Shown: positions 48,402-57,179, counted from the first letter of the stretch. The stretch: 64,000 nucleotides of DNA from F23-B02 sp963613665 (GCA_963613665.1 CAVEAL010000010.1:16378-80377); one strand, 5' to 3'. The notes: generated by a model not told the origin, from the sequence alone. Made by a program: numbers and translations.

Positions 48402-49117
48402 AAATAACGGGGCTCACGAAGAAATATAAGGACGTGACCGCCGTTGACGGCCTGGAGCTCTCCGTCCGTCAGGGCGAGCTGTTCGCACTTCTCGGCGTTA
48501 ACGGCGCGGGCAAAACGACGACGATAAAAATGCTCTCATGTCTGACAGCGCCCACCTCCGGCGAGGCGTATCTCGGCGGCAGGAGCATAGTTTCGCAGCC
48601 GAACGAGGTAAAGCGCATCATCGGCGTATCCCCGCAGGAGACGGCGGTCGCTCCTAATCTGACGGTCGGGGAAAACCTTGCGCTCATGTGCGGCGTATAC
48701 GGCCTGTCAAAGGAAAAAACGCGGGCAAAGGTACAGAGGCTGTGCGATGAGTTTGAGCTTGCGGATATCATGCAGCGCAGAGCCGGCAAGCTCTCCGGCG
48801 GCTGGCAGCGCAGGCTCAGCATAGCAATGGCGCTTACGGGCGATCCTGAGATACTCTTTCTTGACGAGCCGACACTGGGGCTCGACGTTATTGCCCGCAG
48901 CGAGCTGTGGGACACCGTGCGCAGTCTCAAGGGCAAAAAGACCATAATGCTCACAACGCACTACATGGAGGAGGCCGAGGCGCTGTCCGACCGCATAGGC
49001 ATCATGCGCGGCGGAAGGCTTCTTGCTCTCGGTACGGCGGCGGAGCTCAAGGCTTTGACGGAGAAAGACAAGCTTGAGGATGCCTTCGTTGCGATAGTAA
49101 AGGGGGACGGAAAATGA
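48389..49117 (+). CDS. ABC transporter ATP-binding protein (ABC-2 exporter type)
   Basis: The 242-residue ATPase has Walker A GVNGAGKTTT, the signature KLSGGWQRRL (SGGW instead of SGGQ), Walker B ILFLDEPTLG and the switch His in LTTHYMEEAEA. This is the family that pairs with ABC-2 membrane subunits in antibiotic or lipid export. The start is GTG at 48389, placed by GGGGAGG 7 nt before it, inside the end of the TetR gene. It overlaps the permease by 4 nt. Confidence 0.9.
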   Translation: MDAIKITGLTKKYKDVTAVDGLELSVRQGELFALLGVNGAGKTTTIKMLSCLTAPTSGEAYLGGRSIVSQPNEVKRIIGVSPQETAVAPNLTVGENLALMCGVYGLSKEKTRAKVQRLCDEFELADIMQRRAGKLSGGWQRRLSIAMALTGDPEILFLDEPTLGLDVIARSELWDTVRSLKGKKTIMLTTHYMEEAEALSDRIGIMRGGRLLALGTAAELKALTEKDKLEDAFVAIVKGDGK

Positions 49118-49845
49118 AAATGCTGAGCTTTTCCGCACGCACGGCAAAGGAGATACTGCGCGACCCCGTGAATCTCGGCTTCGGACTGGGCTTTCCGCTC
49201 GTTCTCATCCTGCTGCTTTCGGCAATTCAGGCGAACGTGCCTGTCCCGCTGTTCGAGATCGACAATCTTGCACCGGGCATGACGGTGTTCGGCCTTTCGT
49301 TCATGACGCTGTTCTCCGCAACTCTTATAGCAAGAGACCGAGAGAGTGCTCTTTTGCAGCGGCTTTACACAACGCCCATGACCGCCGCGGATTTCATCCT
49401 CGGCTACACGCTGCCCTTGCTGCCCATAGCGCTTGCGCAGGCGGCTGTGTGCTTCATAACGGCGTTTTTCCTCGGCATGGAGCTCACGGTAAACAGCCTG
49501 TGGGCGCTGCTCTTGCTTATTCCGGCAGCGGCGTTTTTCATTTCGCTCGGTCTTTTGTGCGGCAGCATATTTAACGTAAAGCAGGTTGGCGGTATATGCG
49601 GCGCACTGCTCACGAACCTCACGGCATGGCTTTCGGGGATATGGTTTGACCTTGACCTCGTGGGCGGCGCGTTCAAGAAAGCCGCAGGGCTCCTGCCGTT
49701 CTGCCATGCGGTAAAAGCAGAGCAGGCCGCCTGCGCGGGCAGCTTCGCCGATATCTGGCCCGATCTCGTGTGGGTCATTGCCTACGCCGCCGCTGCGGTG
49801 ATATTTTCGACAGCGCTCTTCCTGCGGCAGATGAAGCGGCAATAA
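49114..49845 (+). CDS. ABC-2 type exporter permease
   Basis: The 243-residue membrane subunit has six hydrophobic segments and the ABC-2 pattern (VFGLSFMTLFSATLIARDRE followed by LLQRLYTTPMTAADFILGY, the coupling region). It pairs with the preceding ATPase. The substrate is unknown. Its stop lies in the following terminator. Confidence 0.88.
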   Translation: MKMLSFSARTAKEILRDPVNLGFGLGFPLVLILLLSAIQANVPVPLFEIDNLAPGMTVFGLSFMTLFSATLIARDRESALLQRLYTTPMTAADFILGYTLPLLPIALAQAAVCFITAFFLGMELTVNSLWALLLLIPAAAFFISLGLLCGSIFNVKQVGGICGALLTNLTAWLSGIWFDLDLVGGAFKKAAGLLPFCHAVKAEQAACAGSFADIWPDLVWVIAYAAAAVIFSTALFLRQMKRQ

Positions 49846-49882
49846 AAAATCTCCGTATCAAAAAGCGATACGGAGATTTTTT
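49844..49882. terminator. Bidirectional terminator after the ABC exporter
   Basis: AAAAAATCTCCGTATC and GATACGGAGATTTTTT form a 16-bp stem with loop AAAAAGC, A-run on one side and T-run on the other. It ends the permease gene and the minus-strand spoVAC gene pair. Confidence 0.85.
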
Positions 49883-50025
49883 CACTTCCCCCAGTCGCCG
49901 GATATGCCGTCGGGGGCTTTCGGGCGGCGCGTGTCCCGAACCTCGGCATCGCGGCTGCGAAAGTCCTGCGGGGCGACATTCTCGCCAGAGGGCAGAACGC
50001 CGCGTTTTTTGGATTTCTTGCTCAT
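49882..50025 (-). CDS. 47-residue protein coupled to spoVAC, unknown
   Basis: The protein reads MSKKSKKRGVLPSGENVAPQ and ends PDGISGDWGK; it is basic, has no membrane span and looks disordered. GGGAGG lies 6 nt before the ATG at 50025, and an ATG two codons earlier overlaps the spoVAC stop (ATGA). Coupling and a good ribosome binding site support it as a gene. No family is recognised. Confidence 0.5.
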   Translation of the reverse strand: MSKKSKKRGVLPSGENVAPQDFRSRDAEVRDTRRPKAPDGISGDWGK

Positions 50026-50027
50026 AC

Positions 50028-50468
50028 TCATCCTCCCAAAACGCATAGTATCAGGCCGTATATGACGCTGGCCGTTATGCCGCAGACGATCACGGGACCT
50101 GCTATGACGAACATTTTCGCCGCCGTGCCGGTAATGAAGCCCTCGGTCTTGAATTCCAGCGCGGGAGCGACCATGGCGTTTGCAAAGCCCGTTATCGGAA
50201 CGAGCGTGCCGCCGCCGGCAAATCGGGCGATGCGGTCGTATATCCCGAGCCCCGTCAGGAGCGCACCGAGGAAAACGAGCGTTGCGCTTGCGGCGCTCGC
50301 GGCGTCGGTATTTTCAAGGCCGCAGCGCGTGTAAAGCTCGAGCACGGCCTCGCCTATGCAGCATATGAGCCCGCCCACCGCAAAGGCTTTGAGCATATTG
50401 CCTGCGCATTTCGAGCGCGGCTGGTGAAGCTCCGAATACTGCCTGTATTCGTCGTTTGACATGTTCAT
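50028..50468 (-). CDS. spoVAC: Stage V sporulation protein AC homologue
   Basis: SpoVAC is a membrane protein that forms a mechanosensitive channel for dipicolinic acid in the spore inner membrane. The 146 residues show four to five membrane spans and the family stretch GTLVPITGFANAMVAPALE, then FITGTAAKMFVIAGP. GAGGT precedes the ATG at 50468. The usual spoVAD and spoVAE partners are not adjacent, so this is a lone copy at this locus; others may be elsewhere. Its presence supports a spore-forming host. Confidence 0.88.
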   Translation of the reverse strand: MNMSNDEYRQYSELHQPRSKCAGNMLKAFAVGGLICCIGEAVLELYTRCGLENTDAASAASATLVFLGALLTGLGIYDRIARFAGGGTLVPITGFANAMVAPALEFKTEGFITGTAAKMFVIAGPVIVCGITASVIYGLILCVLGG

Positions 50469-50490
50469 TTTAAAACCTCAAAATGAAAAA

Positions 50491-50516
50491 AATGCATCGG
50501 GTATTCCCGATGCATT
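50491..50516 (-). terminator. Terminator of the 50540-50938 gene
   Basis: AATGCATCGGG and CCCGATGCATT form an 11-bp stem with loop TATT; the minus strand continues with T7. It lies just upstream of spoVAC. Confidence 0.8.
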
Positions 50517-50539
50517 TATCATATCCGGATATTCCGCAG

Positions 50540-50938
50540 CTATACGTCCAGCGTCAGATTTTCAACTCCGTTTGCCTCAAATTCGTCCATATATTCATCC
50601 ATGCGTGCCGCAAGCGCACTCAGGTCCTCGCAGTCCTCGCCGAGATCGCGCCGTGCAAGCTCCTCGGCCAGAATGTCGAAAAACACCGCGTCCTCATAGT
50701 CGGCGATGGCCTCGTGTATGCCGCCGTCCTCGTATGCCCGCGAGGGGAAAACGTGCCCGTGCCAGAGCTGGATGAGGCTCTTCATGCCGGTTTTCGAGCA
50801 CAGCGAGAATATTTTTTCCTGCACGATGTCATAGTCCTCAAAGCGGTCGGTCGTGCGCGTTGAGTTGAGTATCCAGTTGCCTATATAAACAAGGTCAAGC
50901 AGTCTGCGGAATTCCTTGTCGGTGAGATCTATGTTCAA
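50540..50938 (-). CDS. Conserved hypothetical protein, helical
   Basis: The 132-residue protein reads NIDLTDKEFRRLLDLVYIGNWI near the start and is mostly helical and acidic, with repeated AEELARRD-type segments. TTG at 50938 is chosen because GGAGGCAGAGCT places the ribosome binding site at the right distance; the upstream ATGs at 50968 and 50956 lie before or at it. The sequence is of a type found in Clostridia without known function. Confidence 0.65.
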   Translation of the reverse strand: MNIDLTDKEFRRLLDLVYIGNWILNSTRTTDRFEDYDIVQEKIFSLCSKTGMKSLIQLWHGHVFPSRAYEDGGIHEAIADYEDAVFFDILAEELARRDLGEDCEDLSALAARMDEYMDEFEANGVENLTLDV

Positions 50939-51008
50939 AGCTCTGCCTCCGATCATCGTTATGATCACATTATATCAGATAGACATCTCTTTTGCCACAA
51001 TAAAATCC

Positions 51009-51037
51009 TTGTAATTTCGGGCGACTTGTCATATTAT
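51009..51037 (+). promoter_or_regulatory. murI promoter
   Basis: TTGTAA (51009-51014), 17 nt and TATTAT (51032-51037) stand 36 nt before the murI start. Confidence 0.7.
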
Positions 51038-51073
51038 ATTGTAGTTATATCAGTATCATGGAGATAGTATGCA

Positions 51074-51877
51074 ATGGACAACAGACCCATCGGGGTGTTC
51101 GACTCCGGTCTCGGCGGCCTGACGGCCGTCCGGGAGCTCAGACGGATACTGCCGGATGAAAATATAATCTACTTCGGCGACACCGGACGTATGCCGTACG
51201 GCGGCCGGCCTCGGGAGCAGATGCGCCTGATCGCGCGTCAGAATATCGCATTTGCCGAGAGCTTCGGCGTGAAGACCATCCTTGCCGCCTGCGGGACGAT
51301 ATCCAGCAACGCACCGGATATACTCGCGCACAACAAGATCAAGGCCGTCGGAGTGCTCACACCGGGCGCCGAGAGACTGGCCTCGACCGGCAGGAAAAAA
51401 CTCGGCGTCATAGCGACGAAAACGAGCATCGAAAGCGGCGCGTTTCAGGCGGAGATAAGCCGCTTTGCTCCCGAAGCGGAGATCACGGCCGTCGCCTGCC
51501 CGGACTTTGTCCCTATGATCGAGAGCGGGCACTATCTGCCCTCGGATCCCATGGTGCGGGACGTTGCCGCGCACTCGCTTGAGCCCCTGAAGGGCGTTGG
51601 AGCGCTGCTGCTCGGCTGCACGCACTACGGTCTTATCGCCGAGGCCATAAGCGCGTATCTCGGCGCGGACGTTATACTCGTCGGAGCGGCCGACGCGTCG
51701 GCGCAGTGCCTTGCGCAGTACCTGCGCGAAAACGGCCTGCTCGCCTCCTCCGGCGGGAGCGAGAGCTATTACACAAGCGGCAGCACGGAAGATTTTGAGG
51801 CGCTTGCGCCGATCATGCTGGGCTATGAGCTCAAAAGCGGCGTAAATTTCGTCGAGCCCTTTGCGCTCGGCGAGTGA
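51074..51877 (+). CDS. murI: Glutamate racemase, with altered cysteine motifs
   Basis: MurI makes D-glutamate for peptidoglycan from L-glutamate. The 267-residue protein starts IGVFDSGLGGLTAVREL and has two catalytic Cys: Cys73 in AACGTISSN and Cys182 in LLGCTHYGL. The usual motifs are CNTA and GCTHYPL, so the residues after both Cys are different (N to G, P to G). The fold and both Cys are kept, so activity is expected, although another amino-acid racemase is possible. argS and DUF1934 follow. Confidence 0.85.
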   Translation: MDNRPIGVFDSGLGGLTAVRELRRILPDENIIYFGDTGRMPYGGRPREQMRLIARQNIAFAESFGVKTILAACGTISSNAPDILAHNKIKAVGVLTPGAERLASTGRKKLGVIATKTSIESGAFQAEISRFAPEAEITAVACPDFVPMIESGHYLPSDPMVRDVAAHSLEPLKGVGALLLGCTHYGLIAEAISAYLGADVILVGAADASAQCLAQYLRENGLLASSGGSESYYTSGSTEDFEALAPIMLGYELKSGVNFVEPFALGE

Positions 51878-51887
51878 GGTAAACCAC

Positions 51888-52307
51888 ATGAATGCAGTTA
51901 TTAAGATAACCGGAGTGCAGGGCTTTATGCAGCCCGATGCCGATACGATCGAGTTCGTGACCGACGGCATATACTGCCGAACCGAGGAAGGCTATCAGAT
52001 ATTCTACCGCGAAAGCGAGCTCACGGGACTCGAGGGCACCTGCACGACCGTGGATATTACGCCCGATGCGGTCAGCGTCGAGCGCAAGGGAATGCTCAAC
52101 GCGAAAATGGTGTTCCGTGAGGGCGAGAAGGACAGGTTCCTTTACGATACGCGTTTCGGCGCGGCGACGTTGGGCGTTGAAACACGCAGGGTCACGGCTG
52201 ACTTCAACGATCTCGGCGGCGAGCTGAGCATCGACTACATCGTCAATATGGAGCACACCGTTGCAAGCAGAAATACACTGAAAATGAGCGTTAAGCTCAG
52301 AAGCTGA
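51888..52307 (+). CDS. DUF1934 protein (YwiB-like)
   Basis: The 139-residue beta-barrel protein (VIKITGVQGFMQPDADTIEF, then DGIYCRTEEGYQIFYRESELTG) belongs to DUF1934. In B. subtilis the relative ywiB is next to argS, and the same neighbour is here, 13 nt downstream. The ATG at 51888 follows GAGGTAAACCAC; upstream codons lie in murI. Function unknown. Confidence 0.85.
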   Translation: MNAVIKITGVQGFMQPDADTIEFVTDGIYCRTEEGYQIFYRESELTGLEGTCTTVDITPDAVSVERKGMLNAKMVFREGEKDRFLYDTRFGAATLGVETRRVTADFNDLGGELSIDYIVNMEHTVASRNTLKMSVKLRS

Positions 52308-52320
52308 GAGGATAAACGAT

Positions 52321-54066
52321 ATGGCAAACATGATACAGAAGGCAAAACAGCAGGTCACGGAGCTCGTGAACGCGGCATATCTTGCGGCGGCGGAAAAGGG
52401 CGAGCTGCCCGCGGGACTTACGCTCGGCGGCAGCGTCGAGATACCCAAGGATACCGCAAACGGCGACTATGCGGCAAACTATGCCATGGCAAGCGCAAAG
52501 CTCATGCGCATGCCGCCGCGTAAGGTCGCGGAGATCCTTGCCGCGAACATGGCGCTCGAAGGCAGCTGGTTTGAAAGCGTCGAGGTCGCAGGCCCGGGCT
52601 TTATGAACTTCCGCATGGGAGGCAAGTGGTACTCCGATGTTCTCAGAAACGTTGCCGAGGAGGGCGACGGCTACTGCAACTGCAATATCGGCGAGGGCAA
52701 AAAGCTCATGGTCGAATTCGTTTCCGCAAACCCCACCGGCCCCATGCATATGGGCAACGCCCGCGGCGGTGTGCTGGGCGATGCGCTGGCTTCCGTGCTC
52801 TCTCGCGCGGGCTACGACGTATGGCGCGAGTTCTACGTCAATGACGCCGGCAATCAGATAGAAAAATTCGCCGCCAGCATCGAGGCGCGCGCAATTCAGC
52901 TTTTAAAGGGCGAGGACGCCGTTGAATTCCCCGAGGACGGCTACCACGGCGACGACATAAAGGAGCTGGCAAAGCTCTTCTGCGAAAAGTACGGCGAAGA
53001 GTGGCTCGAGCTGCCCACCGCCGAGCGCCATAAGAAAATAGCCGATTTCGGCCTGTCGGTAAACCTGCCGAAGATGAAGAACGATCTTGCCCGCTACGGC
53101 ATCGTATATGATCAGTGGTTCCTCGAATCGAGCCTGCATGAGAGCGGCTATGTCGCCGAATCCGTGCAGAAGCTCACCGATGCGGGCTTTACCTACGAAA
53201 AGGACGGAGCTCTGTGGCTGCACACCTCGAAGATACTCTCCGACAAGCTGCTTGCCGCCGGAAAAAAGCCCGAGGATATCGAAAAGCTCGAGCTCAAGGA
53301 CGATGTTCTGCGCCGCGCAAACGGCTTTTACACCTACTTTGCCGCCGACATTGCCTACCACCGCAACAAGTTCGAGCAGCGCGGCTTTGACAAGGTAATA
53401 AACGTCTGGGGCGCGGATCACCACGGCCACGTCGCACGCCTCAAGGGCGCGATGGACGCGCTCGGCCTCGACGGCGAGCACAGGCTCGATATCGTGCTCA
53501 TGCAGCTTGTAAAGCTCATGCGCGGCGGTGAGGTCGTGCGCATGTCAAAGCGTACCGGCAAGGCCATCTCCCTGTCCGATCTGCTCGACGAGATCCCCGT
53601 TGACGCGGCGCGCTATTTCTTCAACTCCCGTCCCGAGTCGCCCGTTGAGTTCGACCTCGACCTCGCCGTGCGTCAGGACAGCGAAAACCCCGTCTACTAT
53701 GTTCAGTACGCCCATGCCCGCATCTGCACGCTCATTGCGGCGCTCGCCGCCGAGGGACACGGGGTGCCGGATATCGAAAGCGTCGATCTGTCGCTGCTTT
53801 CCACCGAGCAGGAGCGTGAGCTCATAAAGCAGGTGGCGCTGCTGCCGGAGGAGATACGTCTTGCCGCGCGCGACTACGACCCCAGCCGCATCAACAAGTA
53901 TGTCACCGAGCTTGCCGCCCGATTCCACAGGTTCTACACAGCCTGCCGCATCAAGGGCGCGGAGGAAGGCGTGCTCAACGCGCGCCTCTGCCTTGCCGAC
54001 ACCGTCCGCGGGGTCATAGCGCTCTCCCTGTCCGTCATCGGCGTCTCCGCCCCCGAACACATGTAG
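52321..54066 (+). CDS. argS: Arginyl-tRNA synthetase
   Basis: ArgS is a class I tRNA synthetase charging tRNA-Arg. The 581 residues contain the HIGH-like motif ANPTGPMHMGNARGG near residue 140, KMSKS-like RMSKRTGKA near 405, and the DALR anticodon-binding end (SRINKYVTELAARFHRFY). No T-box leader is seen, and it lies in the murI transcript. Confidence 0.97.
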   Translation: MANMIQKAKQQVTELVNAAYLAAAEKGELPAGLTLGGSVEIPKDTANGDYAANYAMASAKLMRMPPRKVAEILAANMALEGSWFESVEVAGPGFMNFRMGGKWYSDVLRNVAEEGDGYCNCNIGEGKKLMVEFVSANPTGPMHMGNARGGVLGDALASVLSRAGYDVWREFYVNDAGNQIEKFAASIEARAIQLLKGEDAVEFPEDGYHGDDIKELAKLFCEKYGEEWLELPTAERHKKIADFGLSVNLPKMKNDLARYGIVYDQWFLESSLHESGYVAESVQKLTDAGFTYEKDGALWLHTSKILSDKLLAAGKKPEDIEKLELKDDVLRRANGFYTYFAADIAYHRNKFEQRGFDKVINVWGADHHGHVARLKGAMDALGLDGEHRLDIVLMQLVKLMRGGEVVRMSKRTGKAISLSDLLDEIPVDAARYFFNSRPESPVEFDLDLAVRQDSENPVYYVQYAHARICTLIAALAAEGHGVPDIESVDLSLLSTEQERELIKQVALLPEEIRLAARDYDPSRINKYVTELAARFHRFYTACRIKGAEEGVLNARLCLADTVRGVIALSLSVIGVSAPEHM

Positions 54067-54093
54067 TTTCGGCGGTACAACGGGAGTATACAG

Positions 54094-55104
54094 ATGGGAA
54101 AGCTTAAATTTCTGCTTGCGCGCATAGCCGGACTCAACTGGAAGCAAATGTTCCAAAAGATCAACGTGGTTCACGAAAAGTCCGGCCGCAGCAAACTGTT
54201 TATATTCATCGACATGGTCTGGTGCGGACTGCGCTATCAGGCCGGATACATGGACTACTGGCTGTTTGAGATGTATGATCTCAACGCCGCGCAGCGCAAA
54301 ACGGTCGTTACGCGCGGCATAAACAACAGCTTCATCAAAAAATACAACGATCCGGCATACATGCCCGAGATCGAGAACAAACTCAGGTTTGCACACAACT
54401 TTGCCGGGTTCCTGCACCGCGACTGGCTCGACTACGCAGGCGCAAGCGATGAAGAGCTTGCCGCCTTTGTCGAAAAGCATCCGGTGTTCATGGTAAAGCC
54501 TGTGGACGGTCAGTGCGGCCACGGCATCGAAAAGCTTGATGTGAAAACGCTTGACGTGCCGCTGCGCGAGCACCTTGACGGTCGGGGGCATCATGTGCTG
54601 CTTGAGGAGTGCGTCACGCAGCACCGCGACCTCATGGCGCTGCACCCGTACTCGGTCAACACCTGCCGCGTTATCAGCTTCACTCACGGCAAAACGACCC
54701 GCGTCGTCGCAGCCTACCTGCGTATCGGCAACGGCAAGTATGTGGATAACTTCAACAGCGGGGGCATGGTCGTGCCCATCGAGGAGGACAGCGGCGAGAT
54801 AATCTACCCCGCGCTGGATAAAGCGGAAAATCTGTACGACGTTCACCCGCTGACGGGCGTTGCGATAAAGGGCTTCAGGATCCCGCTATGGGACGAGGTC
54901 ATCGCAATGGTCGAGCGCGCCGGTCAGGTCGTGCCGCAGGTCGGCATTGTCGGCTGGGACGTCTGCGTGACCGACAACGGTCCGCTGCTCATCGAAGGCA
55001 ACGATTATCCCGGCCACGATATCTACCAGCTCCCGCCGCACCGCACAAACGGCATCGGAGTCCTCCCCAAATTCCAAAAAGCTATTTCAGAGGCGGATTT
55101 TTAG
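54094..55104 (+). CDS. Sugar-transfer-associated ATP-grasp protein
   Basis: The 336-residue protein matches the ATP-grasp family linked to polysaccharide synthesis (ATPgrasp_ST). It has the nucleotide-binding VFMVKPVDGQCGHGIEKL, the middle CRVISFTHGKTTRVVAAYLR and the metal-site IEGNDYPGHD near the end. It would join an acid and an amine in ATP-dependent fashion, probably on a sugar or cell-wall precursor. It follows argS by 27 nt. Confidence 0.85.
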   Translation: MGKLKFLLARIAGLNWKQMFQKINVVHEKSGRSKLFIFIDMVWCGLRYQAGYMDYWLFEMYDLNAAQRKTVVTRGINNSFIKKYNDPAYMPEIENKLRFAHNFAGFLHRDWLDYAGASDEELAAFVEKHPVFMVKPVDGQCGHGIEKLDVKTLDVPLREHLDGRGHHVLLEECVTQHRDLMALHPYSVNTCRVISFTHGKTTRVVAAYLRIGNGKYVDNFNSGGMVVPIEEDSGEIIYPALDKAENLYDVHPLTGVAIKGFRIPLWDEVIAMVERAGQVVPQVGIVGWDVCVTDNGPLLIEGNDYPGHDIYQLPPHRTNGIGVLPKFQKAISEADF

Positions 55105-55125
55105 AGGCAAATTAAGGTTGTGCCC

Positions 55126-55173
55126 ATACGCATATTGCGTGAACCCGGTATCGGGACAACGCAATAAACGTAT
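55126..55173. other. Three-tier hairpin with symmetric internal loops
   Basis: The segment folds as ATACG-cat-ATTGCGT-gaa-CCCG-gtat-CGGG-aca-ACGCAAT-aaa-CGTAT: helices of 5, 7 and 4 bp separated by two 3x3 internal loops. It lies in the 169-nt gap before typA and ahead of the typA promoter, so it may end the argS transcript or be a small structured RNA. No T-run follows. Confidence 0.6.
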
Positions 55174-55205
55174 CAGTACTGCGCGGCAGCGCCTCTAAAA
55201 AAACC

Positions 55206-55234
55206 TTGTAATTTGAGGTGCGTGGTGCTAAAAT
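55206..55234 (+). promoter_or_regulatory. typA promoter
   Basis: TTGTAA (55206-55211), 17 nt and TAAAAT (55229-55234) precede the typA start by 40 nt. Confidence 0.75.
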
Positions 55235-55273
55235 ATATTTTTGTGTTGAATTTTGATTAGGAGTTGAGTTTAA

Positions 55274-57094
55274 ATGCAGAAACTCAGAAATGTAGCGATC
55301 ATCGCGCACGTTGACCACGGCAAGACCACGCTTGTCGATGAGATGCTCAAGCAGAGCGGCGTTTACCGCGAAAATCAGGAGATCGTCGAGCGAGTCATGG
55401 ACTCCAACGACCTTGAGCGCGAGCGCGGCATCACTATCATGGCAAAAAATACCGCCGTGCAGTACGGCGATACGAAGATAAACATCGTCGATACCCCGGG
55501 ACATGCCGACTTCGGCGGCGAGGTCGAGCGTATCCTCAAAATGGTCAACGGCGTTATTCTGCTCGTTGACGCGGCCGAGGGTCCGATGCCGCAGACGCGC
55601 TTTGTGCTGTCGCGCGCGCTTGAGCTCGGCCACAGGGTCATTGTTGTCGTCAATAAGATCGACCGCCCCGACCAGCGCATCCACGAGGTGATAGACGAGG
55701 TGCTCGAGCTCCTTATGGACCTTGACGCGACCGACGAGCAGCTCGATTCCCCGATGCTGTTCTGCTCCGGCCGTCAGGGCACGGCGAGCTACTCTCCCGA
55801 GGTTCCGGGCACCGACCTCAAGCCCCTGTTTGATACCATCCTCGAGTACATTCCCGAGCCCGAGCAGGACGTTGACAGTCCGTTCCAGATGCTCGTTTCC
55901 AGCGTTGACTACAACGAGTATGTCGGCCGTATAGCCATCGGCCGTATCGAGCGCGGCATCATAAAGCAGAACCAGGAGATCGAGGTCTGCAACTACCATG
56001 CGCCGGACGCGGCTCCCGTGAAGGCCAAGGCCGTATCGCTTTACGAGTTTGACGGACTGAGCAAGGTCCCCGTGACCGAGGCCGCCGCAGGCAATATCAT
56101 CGCAATGAGCGGCATAGGCGACGTGACCATCGGCGATACGATCTGCGCCAGAGGCTTTGCCGAGCCCCTGCCCTTTGTCAAGATCTCCGCCCCCACACTT
56201 GAAATGACCTTCTCGGTAAACGACAGCCCCTTCGCCGGCCGCGAGGGCAAGTTTGTCACCTCGCGCCAGATCCGCGACAGACTGATCCGCGAAACGCTCA
56301 AGGACGTGTCACTGCGCGTGTCGGATGTTGACGGTGCGACCGACTCATTCAACGTCGCCGGCCGCGGCGAAATGAGCCTGAGCATACTTATCGAGACCAT
56401 GCGCCGCGAGGGCTACGAATTCCAGGTATCGCCTCCGCGCGTGCTGTACAAGGAGATAGACGGCGCGACCTGCGAGCCTATCGAGCGCGTCGTTATCGAC
56501 GTCCCCTCCGACTATATGGGCGCCGTCATGGAAAAGCTCGGCGCGCGCAAGGGCGAATTCGTCGAAATGACGCCCGTCGGCAGCCGCGTAAAGCTGAGCT
56601 ACCTCGTTCCGTCGCGCGGCCTGTTCGGCTACCGCAACGAATTTCTGACCGACACCAAGGGCGAGGGCATCATGGCCTCCGTCTTTGAGAAGTACGAGCC
56701 GTACAAGGGCGATATCGCACGCCGCAGCACGGGCTCTCTCATCGCATTCGAGACCGGCGAGGCCGTCGCCTACGGCATATGGAACGCGCAGGAGCGCGGC
56801 GCGATGTTCATCACCCCCGGCACGAAGGTGTATGCCGGCATGATCGTCGGCGTGTGCCCGAAGTCGGACGACGTCGCGGTAAACGTCTGCCGCACGAAAC
56901 ACCTGACCAACACCCGCGCCTCCGGCTCGGACGAGGCTCTGCGCCTGATCCCGCCCAGACAGATGAGCCTTGAGCAGTGCCTTGAGTTCCTTGCCGACGA
57001 CGAGCTGCTTGAGGTCACGCCCAAGAGCCTGCGCCTGCGCAAGAGCATCCTCGACCACGGCCTGAGAATGAAAACCGTCATGCGCAACAGATAA
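55274..57094 (+). CDS. typA: Ribosome-associated GTPase TypA/BipA
   Basis: TypA is an EF-G-like GTPase that helps ribosome assembly and stress growth. The 606 residues include AHVDHGKTTLVDEML near 11, the switch region GITIMAKN, DTPGHADFGGEVERIL and NKIDRP. The special C-terminal domain has SRGLFGYRNEFLTDTKGEG. GAGTT precedes the ATG. It is monocistronic between two terminators/spacers. Confidence 0.97.
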   Translation: MQKLRNVAIIAHVDHGKTTLVDEMLKQSGVYRENQEIVERVMDSNDLERERGITIMAKNTAVQYGDTKINIVDTPGHADFGGEVERILKMVNGVILLVDAAEGPMPQTRFVLSRALELGHRVIVVVNKIDRPDQRIHEVIDEVLELLMDLDATDEQLDSPMLFCSGRQGTASYSPEVPGTDLKPLFDTILEYIPEPEQDVDSPFQMLVSSVDYNEYVGRIAIGRIERGIIKQNQEIEVCNYHAPDAAPVKAKAVSLYEFDGLSKVPVTEAAAGNIIAMSGIGDVTIGDTICARGFAEPLPFVKISAPTLEMTFSVNDSPFAGREGKFVTSRQIRDRLIRETLKDVSLRVSDVDGATDSFNVAGRGEMSLSILIETMRREGYEFQVSPPRVLYKEIDGATCEPIERVVIDVPSDYMGAVMEKLGARKGEFVEMTPVGSRVKLSYLVPSRGLFGYRNEFLTDTKGEGIMASVFEKYEPYKGDIARRSTGSLIAFETGEAVAYGIWNAQERGAMFITPGTKVYAGMIVGVCPKSDDVAVNVCRTKHLTNTRASGSDEALRLIPPRQMSLEQCLEFLADDELLEVTPKSLRLRKSILDHGLRMKTVMRNR

Positions 57095-57099
57095 ATTCT

Positions 57100-57126
57100 A
57101 AAAAAGCCGCCCGCGGGCGGCTTTTT
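57100..57126 (+). terminator. Terminator of typA
   Basis: AAAAGCCGCCCGCGGGCGGCTTTT is a self-complementary stem followed by further T residues, 6 nt after the typA stop. Confidence 0.85.
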
Positions 57127-57167
57127 GTGTTATAATCATTAAATCAAACGACTGCGGAGATAGAAAA

Positions 57168-57179
57168 ATGAAGCTATGA
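57168..57179 (+). CDS. Three-codon leader ORF (MKL) coupled to gtrA
   Basis: ATG AAG CTA TGA sits 6-10 nt after GGAGA and its stop overlaps the gtrA start as ATGA. The GGAG is at a good distance for this ATG but too far for the gtrA ATG. It may serve as a coupling mini-ORF. Too short to call with certainty. Confidence 0.4.
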   Translation: MKL

